Shown: positions 39,152-48,597, numbered from the stretch's first letter. The stretch is DNA of 64,000 nt from Pectobacterium aroidearum (GCF_041228105.1 NZ_CP166097.1:620001-684000); one strand, 5' to 3'. Notes: a model not told the origin generated them from the letters alone. Numbers and translations: made by a program.

Positions 39152-40441
39152 ATGAAACTGTACAACCTTAAAGATCATAACGAGCAGGTCAGCTTTGCTC
39201 AGGCTATCAAGCAAGGGCTGGGTAGCCAGCAAGGGCTGTTCTTCCCGCTGGATCTGCCGGAATTTGAGCGCACCGAAATCGACGCGCTGCTGGATCTGGA
39301 TTTCGTTACCCGCAGCAGCCGTATTCTGTCTGCGTATATCGGCGATGAAATTGCGGCTGAAACCGTGTTCGAGCGTGTAAAAGCAGCATTTGCGTTCCCA
39401 GCACCGGTTGCACCGGTAGCGGAAGATATCGCCGCACTGGAACTGTTCCACGGCCCGACGCTGGCTTTTAAAGATTTCGGCGGCCGCTTTATGGCGCAAA
39501 TGCTGACGGAAGTGTCTGGCGACGAGAAAATTACCATTCTGACGGCGACCTCTGGCGACACCGGTGCTGCCGTGGCGCATGCCTTCTACGGTCTGGAAAA
39601 TGTCCGCGTTGTGATTTTGTATCCGCAGGGCAAGATCAGTCCATTGCAGGAAAAACTGTTCTGTACGCTGGGTGGCAACATTCACACCATCGCTGTCGAC
39701 AGCGATTTTGATGCCTGTCAGGCATTGGTGAAAAAAGCATTTGATGATGAAGAACTGAAAAAGGCAATTGGCCTGAACTCGGCAAACTCCATCAATATCA
39801 GCCGTCTGCTGGCGCAAATTTGCTACTACTTTGAAGCTGTTGCACAACTGCCGCAGGAAGCGCGTAATCAACTGGTAGTTTCTGTGCCGAGCGGTAACTT
39901 CGGCGATCTGACCGCTGGTCTGCTGGCAAAATCGCTGGGGCTGCCGATTAAGCGCTTCATCGCAGCGACCAACGCTAATGACACCGTGCCGCGTTTCCTG
40001 AGCAGTGGAAATTGGGAGCCGAATAAAACGGTGGCAACCTTATCCAACGCGATGGACGTGAGCCAGCCGAACAACTGGCCGCGTGTGGAAGAGCTGTTCC
40101 GTCGTAAAAACTGGCAGTTGAAAACGCTGGGCTTTGGCGCGGTGAGCGATGAGACCACGAAAGAAACCATGCATGAGCTGGATGCGTTAGGCTATGTTTC
40201 TGAGCCGCACGCGGCGATTGCTTATCGTTTGCTGCGCGATCAACTGCAAGCTGGCGAGTTCGGCCTGTTCCTGGGAACGGCGCACCCGGCGAAATTTAAG
40301 GAAAGCGTAGAAGCCATTCTGGGCAAAGAACTGGATCTGCCGGAAGCGTTGGCTGAGCGTGCCGATCTGGATCTGCTGTCGCACCACTTCCCGGATGATT
40401 TCGCGAAGCTGCGTGAATTCCTGATGTCGCTGCCGAAGTAA
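39152..40441 (+). CDS. thrC: Threonine synthase
   Basis: PLP enzyme converting O-phosphohomoserine to threonine. The protein is 429 residues (E. coli 428). The PLP-binding Lys is in FHGPTLAFKDFGGRFM (~101-116). ATSGDTGAAVAHAF and the phosphate-binding SVPSGNFGDLTAGLLAKSLG also match the family. It is the last gene of thrLABC and ends at a strong terminator. Confidence 0.98.
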   Translation: MKLYNLKDHNEQVSFAQAIKQGLGSQQGLFFPLDLPEFERTEIDALLDLDFVTRSSRILSAYIGDEIAAETVFERVKAAFAFPAPVAPVAEDIAALELFHGPTLAFKDFGGRFMAQMLTEVSGDEKITILTATSGDTGAAVAHAFYGLENVRVVILYPQGKISPLQEKLFCTLGGNIHTIAVDSDFDACQALVKKAFDDEELKKAIGLNSANSINISRLLAQICYYFEAVAQLPQEARNQLVVSVPSGNFGDLTAGLLAKSLGLPIKRFIAATNANDTVPRFLSSGNWEPNKTVATLSNAMDVSQPNNWPRVEELFRRKNWQLKTLGFGAVSDETTKETMHELDALGYVSEPHAAIAYRLLRDQLQAGEFGLFLGTAHPAKFKESVEAILGKELDLPEALAERADLDLLSHHFPDDFAKLREFLMSLPK

Positions 40442-40477
40442 TTTTGTTGTAACGGATAGCGATAAAGGCTGAAAGAT

Positions 40478-40506
40478 AAGGGCGGAAAATTCCGCCCTTT
40501 TTACGT
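40478..40506 (+). terminator. thr operon terminator
   Basis: Stem AAGGGCGGA-AAAT-TCCGCCCTT with a T-run (TTTTTAC). It lies between convergent thrC and yaaA and the A-rich side may serve yaaA. Confidence 0.88.
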
Positions 40507-40513
40507 TTTCGGC

Positions 40514-41287
40514 TTACTGCTCGTGGCGCTTAAATACCAGTTCATCAGCCGAAGAGTCCGCAGCCTCGAAGAAGTAACCGTCCAGATTGAATGCTTTCAA
40601 CTGCTCTGGTTGGGTCAGGCGGTTTTGAATAATGAAACGACTCATCAGGCCGCGCGCTTTCTTGGCGTAGAAACTGATTACCTTGAATTTGCCGTTTTTT
40701 TCATCCAAAAAGACGGGTTTGATCAGGCGGGCATTGAGCTTTTTCGGTTTGACGGCTTTGAAATATTCGTCTGATGCCAGATTAACCAGCACATCGTCAC
40801 CTTGCTCGCGCAACGCCTGATTCAGTTTTTCGGTAATGGTGTCACCCCAGAAGCTGTAGAGATCTTTACCGGCTTTATTTTCCAGCTTGGTGCCCATTTC
40901 CAGCCGGTACGGCCGCATCAAGTCCAGTGGACGCAACACGCCATACAGGCCTGACAGCATACGCAGATGCTGCTGGGCGAAATCGAAGTCATCCTCGCTG
41001 AAATCTTCTGCGGCCAATCCGGTATAGACGTCACCCTTAAATGCCAGCAGCGCCTGACGTGCGTTCTCCGGTGTGAAATCTGGGTGCCACTCGCTAAAGC
41101 GGCCTGCGTTCAGGTCAGCCAGTTTATCGCTGATGCTCATCAGCGAGGCGATCTGTGCCGGCGTCAGTTTTTTACATACATCAATCAACTGACTGGAATA
41201 ATCCAGAAGTTCCGGCTGCGTATAACGCGTCGTGGCCAAAGGACTGGTGTAGTCGAGCGTTTTTGCAGGTGAAATAGTAATAAGCAT
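40514..41287 (-). CDS. yaaA: Peroxide stress protein YaaA
   Basis: DUF328/UPF0246 protein that lowers intracellular free iron and DNA damage during peroxide stress in E. coli (OxyR regulon there). The protein is 257 residues from ATG 41287 ([16 protein letters not shown]); an upstream extension is not supported. Conserved blocks include [52 protein letters not shown] and [15 protein letters not shown]. Convergent with thrC. Confidence 0.94.
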   Translation of the reverse strand: MLITISPAKTLDYTSPLATTRYTQPELLDYSSQLIDVCKKLTPAQIASLMSISDKLADLNAGRFSEWHPDFTPENARQALLAFKGDVYTGLAAEDFSEDDFDFAQQHLRMLSGLYGVLRPLDLMRPYRLEMGTKLENKAGKDLYSFWGDTITEKLNQALREQGDDVLVNLASDEYFKAVKPKKLNARLIKPVFLDEKNGKFKVISFYAKKARGLMSRFIIQNRLTQPEQLKAFNLDGYFFEAADSSADELVFKRHEQ

Positions 41288-41572
41288 GCGCCATGTCCTG
41301 TCGGTCTGATTTTTGATGCACCTACTATAGCAAGAACCCGATAAGAAAGCGGCGATGGCTACAATAGCTTCATCTTTCAAGATGCTTCAATTTTCAAGTG
41401 CAATAATTTCAGTCGGGTAAGAGATGGGCGGTTCGGGCAGGATTAACAGCTGGCTTGCGCGGGAAAGTGCGCGTGTTATTATCAGATTTCGGCGCAAAAC
41501 AGACGGCCACCCGATTAGATAACAAGTCGATTCATTCACGAGCACCACGTATAAACAACGAGACATGCCAAC

Positions 41573-42526
41573 ATGACGGATAAACTGACTTCCCTACGCC
41601 AATTGACCACGGTTGTAGCTGATACCGGCGATATTGCGGCAATGAAACTGTACCAACCGCAAGATGCGACCACCAACCCTTCACTGATTCTGAACGCGGC
41701 GCAAATTCCTGAATACCGCAAGCTGATCGACGAGGCGATTGCCTGGGCGCGCGAGCAGAGCAGCGATCGCAAACAGCAGGTCGTTGATGCTACGGACAAA
41801 CTGGCGGTCAACATTGGTCTCGAAATTTTAAAATTGATCCCAGGCCGCATCTCTACAGAAGTGGATGCACGTTTGTCTTATGACACCGAAGCCAGCGTGG
41901 CGAAGGCAAAACACCTGATCAAACTGTACAACGACGCGGGCATCAGCAATGAGCGTATCCTGATTAAGCTGGCGTCAACCTGGCAGGGTATCCGCGCGGC
42001 GGAGCAGCTTGAAAAAGAAGGCATCAACTGTAACCTGACGCTGCTGTTCTCTTTTGCACAGGCGCGCGCTTGTGCTGAAGCGGGCGTATTCCTGATTTCA
42101 CCGTTTGTTGGCCGTATCCTCGACTGGTACAAAGCCAATGGTGATAAGAAAGAGTTCGCACCACACGAAGATCCGGGCGTGGTTTCCGTTAGCGAAATCT
42201 ATGATTACTACAAAGAGCACGGCTATGAAACCGTCGTGATGGGCGCGAGCTTCCGTAACGTTGGCGAAATTCTGGAACTGGCCGGGTGTGACCGCTTGAC
42301 GATCGCTCCTGCGCTGCTGAAAGAGTTATCAGAAAGCGAAGGCGAAGTGGTTCGCAAGCTGTCTTACGTTGGTGAGGTGAAAGTTCGCCCGGCGAAAATG
42401 ACGGAAGCAGAGTTCTACTGGCAGCACAATCAGGATCCAATGGCGATTGATAAACTGGCAGACGGGATCCGTAAATTTGCTATCGACCAGGAAAAACTGG
42501 AAAAGATGATTGCCGATTTACTGTAA
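41573..42526 (+). CDS. talB: Transaldolase B
   Basis: Transfers a three-carbon dihydroxyacetone unit between sugar phosphates in the pentose phosphate pathway. The protein is 317 residues, as in E. coli TalB. The Schiff-base Lys is in [20 protein letters not shown] (Lys132 region). [16 protein letters not shown] near residue 31 and [19 protein letters not shown] are also conserved. It ends at a strong terminator shared with a convergent GGDEF gene that the prophage has cut. Confidence 0.98.
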   Translation: MTDKLTSLRQLTTVVADTGDIAAMKLYQPQDATTNPSLILNAAQIPEYRKLIDEAIAWAREQSSDRKQQVVDATDKLAVNIGLEILKLIPGRISTEVDARLSYDTEASVAKAKHLIKLYNDAGISNERILIKLASTWQGIRAAEQLEKEGINCNLTLLFSFAQARACAEAGVFLISPFVGRILDWYKANGDKKEFAPHEDPGVVSVSEIYDYYKEHGYETVVMGASFRNVGEILELAGCDRLTIAPALLKELSESEGEVVRKLSYVGEVKVRPAKMTEAEFYWQHNQDPMAIDKLADGIRKFAIDQEKLEKMIADLL

Positions 42527-42536
42527 GTATTCTGCT

Positions 42537-42572
42537 AATAAAAATAGCCGGGATTCCCGGCTATTTTTTTGT
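42537..42572. terminator. Bidirectional terminator between talB and the GGDEF remnant
   Basis: Stem AAAATAGCCGGGA / TCCCGGCTATTTT flanked by A-run and T-run. Confidence 0.88.
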
Positions 42573-42603
42573 CTGCGATTTGGTATCCCAGAGTGGGGTA
42601 AGC

Positions 42604-42969
42604 CTATTTTGCCGTCGCGTTACGGGTTTTCTTCGCGGTATAAAGATTGTCATCGGCACGCTTCATCACTTCGATAAGATCTTCTTTAGCGACATGGTAT
42701 TCAACCAGACCAATACTGACCGTTAGCCTGATTTTCCCTGCAGCGGTTTCACAAGGTGTATTGCTAACGCGTTCTCTCGCTCTATCCACGATGGTGTACG
42801 CATCATCTATTCCGGTATTCGGTAAAACGATTGCGAATTCATCGCCGCCAATACGACCAAAAATATCTTCGCGGCGAAATGATTTTTTGAAGGTGTCGGC
42901 AACAAACTTCAAAGCATCATCACCGACGCTATGACCAAAGCTATCATTCACCTGTTTAAAGTAGTCGAT
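42604..42969 (-). pseudogene. GGDEF-domain gene, 3' remnant cut by the prophage
   Basis: C-terminal ~121 residues of a diguanylate cyclase domain. The frame opens at 42969 with IDYFKQVNDSFGHSVGDDAL, the N-terminal part of a GGDEF domain, and includes the active-site loop GRIGGDEFAIVL followed by TVSIGLVEYHVA and RADDNLYTAKK. Upstream of Ile the similarity stops and the frame meets a TAG within 30 bases. No sensor or start region is present in the window. The break coincides with the predicted left end of the Mu-like prophage. The rest of the gene should lie beyond the right prophage end, outside the window. Confidence 0.9.
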
Positions 42970-43166
42970 TGTGGGGGAGTGATCATTTTTACATAGCTAA
43001 GGGGGGAGTCTGGGATAGCGCGACGCCTTTAATGACGCGGCTTTCGTGGGATTTCAGAGATTTTGCATAGCCCAGAGAAAAATGAGCAAAAGTCGACTTT
43101 TTTGTATTTAAAACTGCATAGTTTCGAGCGCCGATTGATCCTGTTTAATCGGCATTTAAACCACTA
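42970..43166. repeat. Left-end region with candidate transposase sites
   Basis: 197 bp with no gene. Three similar blocks occur: TTTTACATAGCTA near 42987, TTTTGCATAGCCC near 43061 and AACTGCATAGTTT near 43112, spaced ~74 and ~51 bp. This recalls the multiple MuA binding sites of the Mu left end, but the match is short. Confidence 0.4.
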
Positions 43167-43943
43167 TTAAATTGTCCTGCCAAACCATACAACGCGGCCA
43201 ATGATTGCGAAATCTGCTGGCTGGTTGTTCATATCTACTGTAAACGGCTCATACGCTGTATTTGTGCTTGATACCTTCAACAGTCCACCAGGAACACGCT
43301 GAACCAATTTAACCAGCAGATGGCCATCTACACGCAGCACGTAAACCCCCTCTTTGGGGTCTGTGTCAGCACCATTCACTAGGATGTTATCACCGTCATT
43401 CAGCGTTCCCTCAAGCGACGAGCCATCCACAGTGATTACGAATAGATGATGTGGATCTGCATTGAGGAAGTTCTTTATCCAATACTTGCGAAATGCCATA
43501 GAAAACTTTGGCGTTTCTGTTTCGTTCAATGCGCCATGACCCGCAGCAGCTCTTACGTCATAACGGGGTATAAATGAAAACTCCTCAACGTCAACAGGAT
43601 TGCCTAGAACGTCGTGAGTATTTTTATCATGCTGCTCGAACGCATTGTTTAATGCAGCTTTACCAGCATCTTCCCCCGTTGCCAGCCATTGCACGCTTAC
43701 CCCTCCAGCATTAGCGACAGAGATCAATATAGGTAATGTCGGATATCCGCCCTCCAAGAGGCGATTTAGCCCTGACACTGAAACCCCAGCAGATGTAGCA
43801 AACGCATTAACACTTTTGAAATTAGCCAATAGGCTTTTTAGTCTACCGTGAAAATCACCGCATCCAAGTTGATCTAATTGACTCGGATGAGATGGTTGTG
43901 GTTTTTCTTTTTCGTCCGTGTTTGCTTTATTGCTATGATTCAT
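43167..43943 (-). CDS. Phage repressor with HTH and S24 peptidase-like domain
   Basis: CI/LexA-type repressor, 258 residues, the only leftward gene of the prophage. The N-terminal HTH (NAFATSAGVSVSGLNRLLEGGYP, ~45-67) is followed by a linker and a C-terminal S24-like domain. The likely Ser nucleophile is in VITVDGSSLEGTLNDGDNILV and the Lys in VDGHLLVKLVQRV, so RecA-stimulated self-cleavage is plausible. This differs from classic Mu repressor (Clp-controlled). It is divergent from ner; the 137-bp gap holds operator-like palindromes. Confidence 0.9.
   Translation of the reverse strand: MNHSNKANTDEKEKPQPSHPSQLDQLGCGDFHGRLKSLLANFKSVNAFATSAGVSVSGLNRLLEGGYPTLPILISVANAGGVSVQWLATGEDAGKAALNNAFEQHDKNTHDVLGNPVDVEEFSFIPRYDVRAAAGHGALNETETPKFSMAFRKYWIKNFLNADPHHLFVITVDGSSLEGTLNDGDNILVNGADTDPKEGVYVLRVDGHLLVKLVQRVPGGLLKVSSTNTAYEPFTVDMNNQPADFAIIGRVVWFGRTI
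43881..43891 (+). promoter_or_regulatory. Operator-like half-site inside the repressor gene
   Basis: ACTCGGATGAG, identical to the arms of the palindrome at 43985-44021, located near the 5' end of the repressor coding region. Confidence 0.5.
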
Positions 43944-43984
43944 AAGGAAAATCCGTTGTTATTGCCTGTTTGAGTTGGATTGTT

Positions 43985-44021
43985 AACTCGGATGAGTGAA
44001 ATTAATTGCCTCATCCGAGTT
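43985..44021. promoter_or_regulatory. Operator palindrome in the repressor-ner control region
   Basis: Twelve-bp perfect inverted repeat AACTCGGATGAG (43985-43996) and CTCATCCGAGTT (44010-44021) with a 13-bp spacer. Located between divergent repressor and ner genes, it is the best candidate for binding by the repressor or Ner. The early promoter probably lies just to its right (TATATC at 44041). Confidence 0.7.
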
Positions 44022-44080
44022 GATTGTTGTCTTTTTTGCGTATATCGTTTATTCATGTTTTCAGTAAATGAGCAAAAAAG

Positions 44081-44347
44081 ATGACCAAAAAAAATAACCT
44101 TCAGCTTCAAAGCGACTGGCACCGCGCCGACATTGTTGCTGCTCTCCATAAAAGAGGGTGGTCTTTGAGGGCGCTATCTAAACATCACGGCTACAAAACG
44201 CCAACTGCTTTAAACAATGCCTTAGATAGAAAGTGGCCTAAAGGGCAACGAATCATTGCCGATGCGATTGGTATCTCACCTCAGATTATCTGGCCTAGCC
44301 GATACAATGGTGATTCTAACCGCTCTTTTGCTCATGTACACAATTGA
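44081..44347 (+). CDS. ner: Ner-like early regulator
   Basis: Small DNA-binding protein, 88 residues, of the Mu/D108 Ner (SfsB/Nlp) family. The helix-turn-helix is in DIVAALHKRGWSLRALSKHH and TALNNALDRKWPKGQRIIADAIG, followed by the typical IWPSRY end. Ner turns down early and repressor transcription during lytic growth. First gene of the rightward early operon, 6 bp before the transposase frame. Confidence 0.93.
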   Translation: MTKKNNLQLQSDWHRADIVAALHKRGWSLRALSKHHGYKTPTALNNALDRKWPKGQRIIADAIGISPQIIWPSRYNGDSNRSFAHVHN

Positions 44348-44370
44348 TTTAAGTGAGTGAGACTATTCTT

Positions 44371-46404
44371 ATGAACCTGAAAACTCACTACAGCGCCGAA
44401 GAATTGGCTCAAATGCAGTTGCCCGAGCTACCTGGCACTTCGCGAAACATACGCGAACGAGCAAAAAAAGAAAGTTGGGGTACTCGTAAGCGGAAAGGTA
44501 TGGGCGGGGGTAATGAGTTTGCTTTAGGCTCAATGCCGTCTGGTATCCAAGACAAGATCCGTGAAAATTACTACAACATTCTACTGCAACAGCAGCCAGT
44601 TAAAGCCCCGCCTGTTGCAAAAACCACGGCGTCATCCAGTCAGTTGCTCGAAATCGTGCGTCAATGCCCTGCTGTGCTCGACCAGAAAACAGCAGAGCTG
44701 ACGCAAAAGCAGCGTGACATCGCAGATGCCCGCATGGTGCTGGTTGTCGAAGTGCTGCGCCTGGAAGATACCGGCTTATCACGTATCAAGGCTATTAACT
44801 TTATCTGTGACCGGTCACGCTCCGGCGATCTGCCTGCGCATCTGCAACGGTATGTTGACCTCGCTAATGCCCGAAAAGGCCAGCGTGTCGGTGTCAGTGT
44901 GCGGGCGTTGAATCAGTGGGTTGTTGACTATCTGAAAGCGAAAAACAGCGCGGAACGTCTTGCCCTTTTAGCGCCCGGTCATAAAAAAGCGAAGCGGCCG
45001 GAACAGTTGGCGTGGGTGCCGATGTTTATGGCGCACTACCGCAGCCCTAACGGGCCGTCCGTAGCCGAGGCTTATCAGGGATTCTGTGCTGAGTGGCATC
45101 AACGCTATGCCGATCAGCCTGCGATGCGTGATGCGGTTCCTTCTGTCCATGCGGTTTATCGTGCGTTAGACAAAATGCCTCGAATCGTGCGTCAGCGTGG
45201 CCGTGTTACTGGTTCTGCCATGACCGCTTTGCAGACTTACGTCAAACGCGACTGGTCTGTAATGCCGGTTAACGGCGTCTGGATTGGTGACGGCCACAGC
45301 ATGAAGATGAAGGTTGCGCATCCAGACCACGGCCGCCCGTTCACGCCAGAGTTAACACTGGTTATCGATGGCCGTACCCGCTATGTGGTCGGCTGGAGCC
45401 TGGCGCTGTCAGAAAATACGCTGGCCGTTGCTGATGCGCTGCGCCACGGCATCGAACGCCACGGTGTTCCGCTGCTGTACTACTCCGATAACGGTGCAGG
45501 TGAAACCGGGAAAATGCTGGATGCGGAGATTACCGGTATCCTGCCGCGCCTCGGCATTGAACACCCGACAGGCATTCCTGGGAATCCGCAGGCACGCGGC
45601 ATCATCGAACGTTTAAACCGTGAGATACCAGCACGCATCGCTCGTAAGTTCGCCACCTATAACGGTAAATCGGCGGACAAAGAAACCGCACGTATCACCA
45701 GTCGTGCAATTGATTCTGCGGTGAATGCCCTGAATCAGAATAAGGCGCTCAACCCCGTACAACAGTCTGCGATTGCCAAATTGCCGAGTTGGAACCAGTT
45801 GATTGATGCCATTGAAGACGAAATCACGGCCTACAACACGCAACATCGGCATAGCGAGTTACCGCTGCGTGCGGCGGGTGGGCATTACACCCCAGCTGAG
45901 TACCGCGCCGAGCTGCTGGCCGACGCTGAGATTGATCGCCTGTCTGAGGCGGAGCTGCGCGAAATGTTCCGGCCGCAGGTTAAGCGCACCGCGCAGCGTG
46001 GCTGGCTGTCTATTTTCAACAATCAGTATTTTGCCGAAGAGCTGGGTCAGCTCGATGGCAAAGATGTTCTCGTTGCGTTCGATATTCACGACGCCTCAAG
46101 CGTCACCGTTCGTCGGCTGGATGGCTCATTTGTCTGCACGGCCATCGTCAACGGCAACACCCGCGCCGCATTCCCGGTTGATTACATCGAGAAGGTTCGC
46201 AAAGACCGTCACAGCCGCCGCATGGCGCTGAATAACAAGAAAGCCGAGGAAATCAATGCTGAGCTCAATCCGGCGTTGCCTGGCGAACGATTTGATTTTG
46301 GTAGTTTCATCCCCGCAGAGCGACCGGAACCGGAAGATGAGCCGTATTTCTTCCTGCAAACCGACCGTGACGAATATTTAAGAAAGAAAGCCGCGCAGCG
46401 GTAA
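44371..46404 (+). CDS. Transposase A (MuA-like DDE recombinase)
   Basis: DDE transposase of the MuA family, ~677 residues from ATG 44371 (a GTG at 44353 is also in frame). The N-terminal DNA-binding region contains LPELPGTSRNIRERAKKESW. The catalytic core has the first Asp in VWIGDGHSMKMKVAHPDHG (~308), the second in LLYYSDNGAGETGKM (~375) and the Glu in PGNPQARGIIERLNREIP. The C-terminal beta-barrel and tail follow (RGWLSIFNNQYFAEELGQLD). It carries out replicative and integrative transposition together with B. All catalytic residues are present. Confidence 0.96.
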   Translation: MNLKTHYSAEELAQMQLPELPGTSRNIRERAKKESWGTRKRKGMGGGNEFALGSMPSGIQDKIRENYYNILLQQQPVKAPPVAKTTASSSQLLEIVRQCPAVLDQKTAELTQKQRDIADARMVLVVEVLRLEDTGLSRIKAINFICDRSRSGDLPAHLQRYVDLANARKGQRVGVSVRALNQWVVDYLKAKNSAERLALLAPGHKKAKRPEQLAWVPMFMAHYRSPNGPSVAEAYQGFCAEWHQRYADQPAMRDAVPSVHAVYRALDKMPRIVRQRGRVTGSAMTALQTYVKRDWSVMPVNGVWIGDGHSMKMKVAHPDHGRPFTPELTLVIDGRTRYVVGWSLALSENTLAVADALRHGIERHGVPLLYYSDNGAGETGKMLDAEITGILPRLGIEHPTGIPGNPQARGIIERLNREIPARIARKFATYNGKSADKETARITSRAIDSAVNALNQNKALNPVQQSAIAKLPSWNQLIDAIEDEITAYNTQHRHSELPLRAAGGHYTPAEYRAELLADAEIDRLSEAELREMFRPQVKRTAQRGWLSIFNNQYFAEELGQLDGKDVLVAFDIHDASSVTVRRLDGSFVCTAIVNGNTRAAFPVDYIEKVRKDRHSRRMALNNKKAEEINAELNPALPGERFDFGSFIPAERPEPEDEPYFFLQTDRDEYLRKKAAQR

Positions 46405-46420
46405 ATACAGAGAGGTTGAT

Positions 46421-47314
46421 ATGAGTTTACAGGCTGAATTAAACGAATTGATTACCAGTAAAGGTTGGTCGCAGGCGCAAGCGGCACGTGCTATCGGTAA
46501 GAGTCCTGCGGTTATTAACCAGTATTTGCAGGGTAAATATGCTGGTGATGTAGACGGCCTTAATGAACTGATCGAGGGATTCATTGCACGTGAGCGTGAG
46601 AAAGACAAAGGCCGGCGCATTACGGCTGAATACGTCAAAACGATGACGTCTGCACGCGGTATTGAGGTGATCCGAATGGCGCATCTGGACGGCGATATCA
46701 ATGTCATCTACGGCGAAGCCGGGCTGGGTAAGACCATGATGTTACGGGAATACGCTGCACGTCATCGTGAAGCGATCCTGATTGAAGCCGACCCCGGCTA
46801 TACCGCACGCGTGGTGCTTGAAGAACTGTGCACCCGTCTCGGACTCAGTAAGCGTGGCAACATGCACGAACTGAGCGAAGCGTGCATCGCGGCGCTGCGT
46901 GAATCAGGTCGTATTGTGATGATCGACGAGGCGGAAAACTTGCCTTACCGCGCTCTTGAAACGCTGCGTCGTATTCACGACAAAGCCGGGATCGGGCTGG
47001 TACTGGCCGGAATGCCGCGCCTGATTATCAACCTGAAAGGTAAGCGTGGCGAATACCGGCAGTTATACAGCCGCGTGGGATTTGCCCTGTTTATCGGTGA
47101 TGTGTTGCCGGAAGACGATATCAGCATTATTGCTACGCATATGCTACCTGATGCGCAGAACGCCGACATCGCCGAGGCGCTTTTCAAGGCGTGCCGTGGT
47201 AATGCCCGCCGACTGTTCAAACTGGTGCGCGGAGTTAGTCGCCATAGCGATATTAGCGGCAATGCTATTAGCGCGGGCGCGGTACGCAAATTTGCTGAAA
47301 TGCTGATTAGTTAA
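46421..47314 (+). CDS. Transposition target-DNA activator B (MuB-like AAA ATPase)
   Basis: AAA ATPase of 297 residues that captures target DNA and activates transposase. The N-terminal HTH (GWSQAQAARAIGKSPAVINQYLQGKY, ~15-40) is followed by Walker A VIYGEAGLGKTMMLREYA (~97-114), Walker B GRIVMIDEAENLPY and the small C-terminal domain. It starts 16 bp after A, with AGAGAGG as ribosome site. Intact. Confidence 0.95.
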   Translation: MSLQAELNELITSKGWSQAQAARAIGKSPAVINQYLQGKYAGDVDGLNELIEGFIAREREKDKGRRITAEYVKTMTSARGIEVIRMAHLDGDINVIYGEAGLGKTMMLREYAARHREAILIEADPGYTARVVLEELCTRLGLSKRGNMHELSEACIAALRESGRIVMIDEAENLPYRALETLRRIHDKAGIGLVLAGMPRLIINLKGKRGEYRQLYSRVGFALFIGDVLPEDDISIIATHMLPDAQNADIAEALFKACRGNARRLFKLVRGVSRHSDISGNAISAGAVRKFAEMLIS

Positions 47315-47328
47315 TTAGTGAGGTATTT

Positions 47329-47565
47329 ATGGTGTGCAAACTGCCAATTAATAATCCCGAATTAATGCGGCCGATTAATCGATTGATTCGTTCAGGTATT
47401 AACGTCGTCAATGTGAATTTAAATTTTAAACGTCCTGTTATTGAAATTGACCGCCCGTTTAAAGCATGGGAAGCCGGAGCGGTGGATATTACCGAAACCC
47501 GTAACGGCGTGCAGAACATTGTAAAAATGACGCGCTGGCGTGGCGCTCACATCATTTGGAGATAG
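47329..47565 (+). CDS. Small early phage protein, unknown
   Basis: Not recognised beyond its place. The protein is 78 residues, basic, without membrane segments: VNVNLNFKRPVIEIDRPF in the middle, ending MTRWRGAHIIWR. The ATG follows GTGAGG by 5 bases, so translation is likely. It sits between MuB and the next short gene in the early operon, where Mu-like phages carry variable accessory genes. Confidence 0.7.
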   Translation: MVCKLPINNPELMRPINRLIRSGINVVNVNLNFKRPVIEIDRPFKAWEAGAVDITETRNGVQNIVKMTRWRGAHIIWR

Positions 47566-47575
47566 GAGATAGTTG

Positions 47576-47779
47576 ATGGCGAAAGTCATTGTGTATTTGC
47601 GTGAACGGTCGGGTGGGCTGGCGGTTGATTGCAAAGTGGAGCGTGAGCCTAGTGACGGCGAACTGGCGAAGCGAGCCGCTGAAACGGTGGCCGCAGGTCT
47701 GACCGGACATGTATCAGCAAAGGTTAATGACGTAGTAAAAAAATCAAAATCACGTAAGGGGAAAGTCAATGTCCATTAA
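47576..47779 (+). CDS. Small early phage protein, unknown
   Basis: 67 residues from ATG 47576 (GGAGATAG upstream). The N-terminus MAKVIVYLRERSGGLAVDC looks like a beta strand pair; the C-terminus is basic (KKSKSRKGKVNVH). It overlaps the following DUF3164 gene by 11 bp, so the two are coupled. Function not known. Confidence 0.7.
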   Translation: MAKVIVYLRERSGGLAVDCKVEREPSDGELAKRAAETVAAGLTGHVSAKVNDVVKKSKSRKGKVNVH

Positions 47780-48407
47780 AAACAAACAATTCACTGAAAC
47801 CGCAGCCCCGGAGGGGTACTGGGTTGATGCTAAGGGCGTCTTAACGCCAGAGCATCTGATTAAGCCGATTGATACTGCGCGTGATGCGTTAGTTGCGGAA
47901 CTGATTGGCCGTGCGTTGATCGTCAATAAAGCTCTGACCGAATTTAAGCTGTCGGGCTTTGCTGATATCGCGGCATTCGTGTCTCTGTCTGGCGATGAAT
48001 ACGGCGTCAATCTGGGGGGTAAAAAAGGCAATGTTACGCTGTATAGCTATGATGGCCGTTACAAGATTCAGCGGGCTATGCAAGACCGCATTGATTTTGA
48101 TGAGCGCTTACAAGCTGCTAAGGCGTTGATTGATGAGTGCCTGGCTGACTGGGTAGAAGGTGCTCGTCCAGAAGTTCATGCCATTATCAATCGCGCATTT
48201 CAGTCTGAAAAATCAGGCGAAGTTAACACCGGCGCGGTGCTTGCCCTACGTCGTCTTGAGATTGCGGACGAACGCTGGAATCGGGCGATGGATGCAATCG
48301 GCGAAGCGGTGCAGGTTGTTGGTAGCCGTTCTTATATTCGCGTCTATGAGCGGATCGGCGACTCTGACCAATATAAGCCTATTTCATTAGATATCGCAGG
48401 GGTGTGA
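47769..48407 (+). CDS. DUF3164 family phage protein
   Basis: 212 residues. The N-terminal EGYWVDAKGVLTPEHLIKPID and middle GKKGNVTLYSYDGRYKIQRAM, IDFDERLQAAKALIDECL are typical of the DUF3164 family found in the early region of Mu-like phages. The biochemical role is not known. It overlaps the previous gene and is followed 1 bp later by the next small gene, so it belongs to the early operon. Confidence 0.85.
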   Translation: MSIKNKQFTETAAPEGYWVDAKGVLTPEHLIKPIDTARDALVAELIGRALIVNKALTEFKLSGFADIAAFVSLSGDEYGVNLGGKKGNVTLYSYDGRYKIQRAMQDRIDFDERLQAAKALIDECLADWVEGARPEVHAIINRAFQSEKSGEVNTGAVLALRRLEIADERWNRAMDAIGEAVQVVGSRSYIRVYERIGDSDQYKPISLDIAGV

Positions 48408-48408
48408 C

Positions 48409-48597
48409 GTGAACGCAGGCGAGTTTAATAAAAAGCATAAAGTCGGGACGGCGTTTTTTCATCGCGCTCCCCCTCTACGCGCAGGCCGCATGGTTAAAAC
48501 GGTCGATATCGCCCATGACTTTAATTGCGGTGCGATTGTTGAAATTAATCTGGAGCCTTATTTCGTCAAGATTAATACGTTAAAACCCGCAAGCTGA
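48409..48597 (+). CDS. Small early phage protein, unknown
   Basis: 62 residues from GTG 48409, one base after the DUF3164 stop. It contains KVGTAFFHRAPPLRAGRMVK and VDIAHDFNCGAIVEINLEPY, which looks like a compact beta-rich fold. Function unknown. It is followed by an 80-bp gap with a hairpin. Confidence 0.6.
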   Translation: MNAGEFNKKHKVGTAFFHRAPPLRAGRMVKTVDIAHDFNCGAIVEINLEPYFVKINTLKPAS

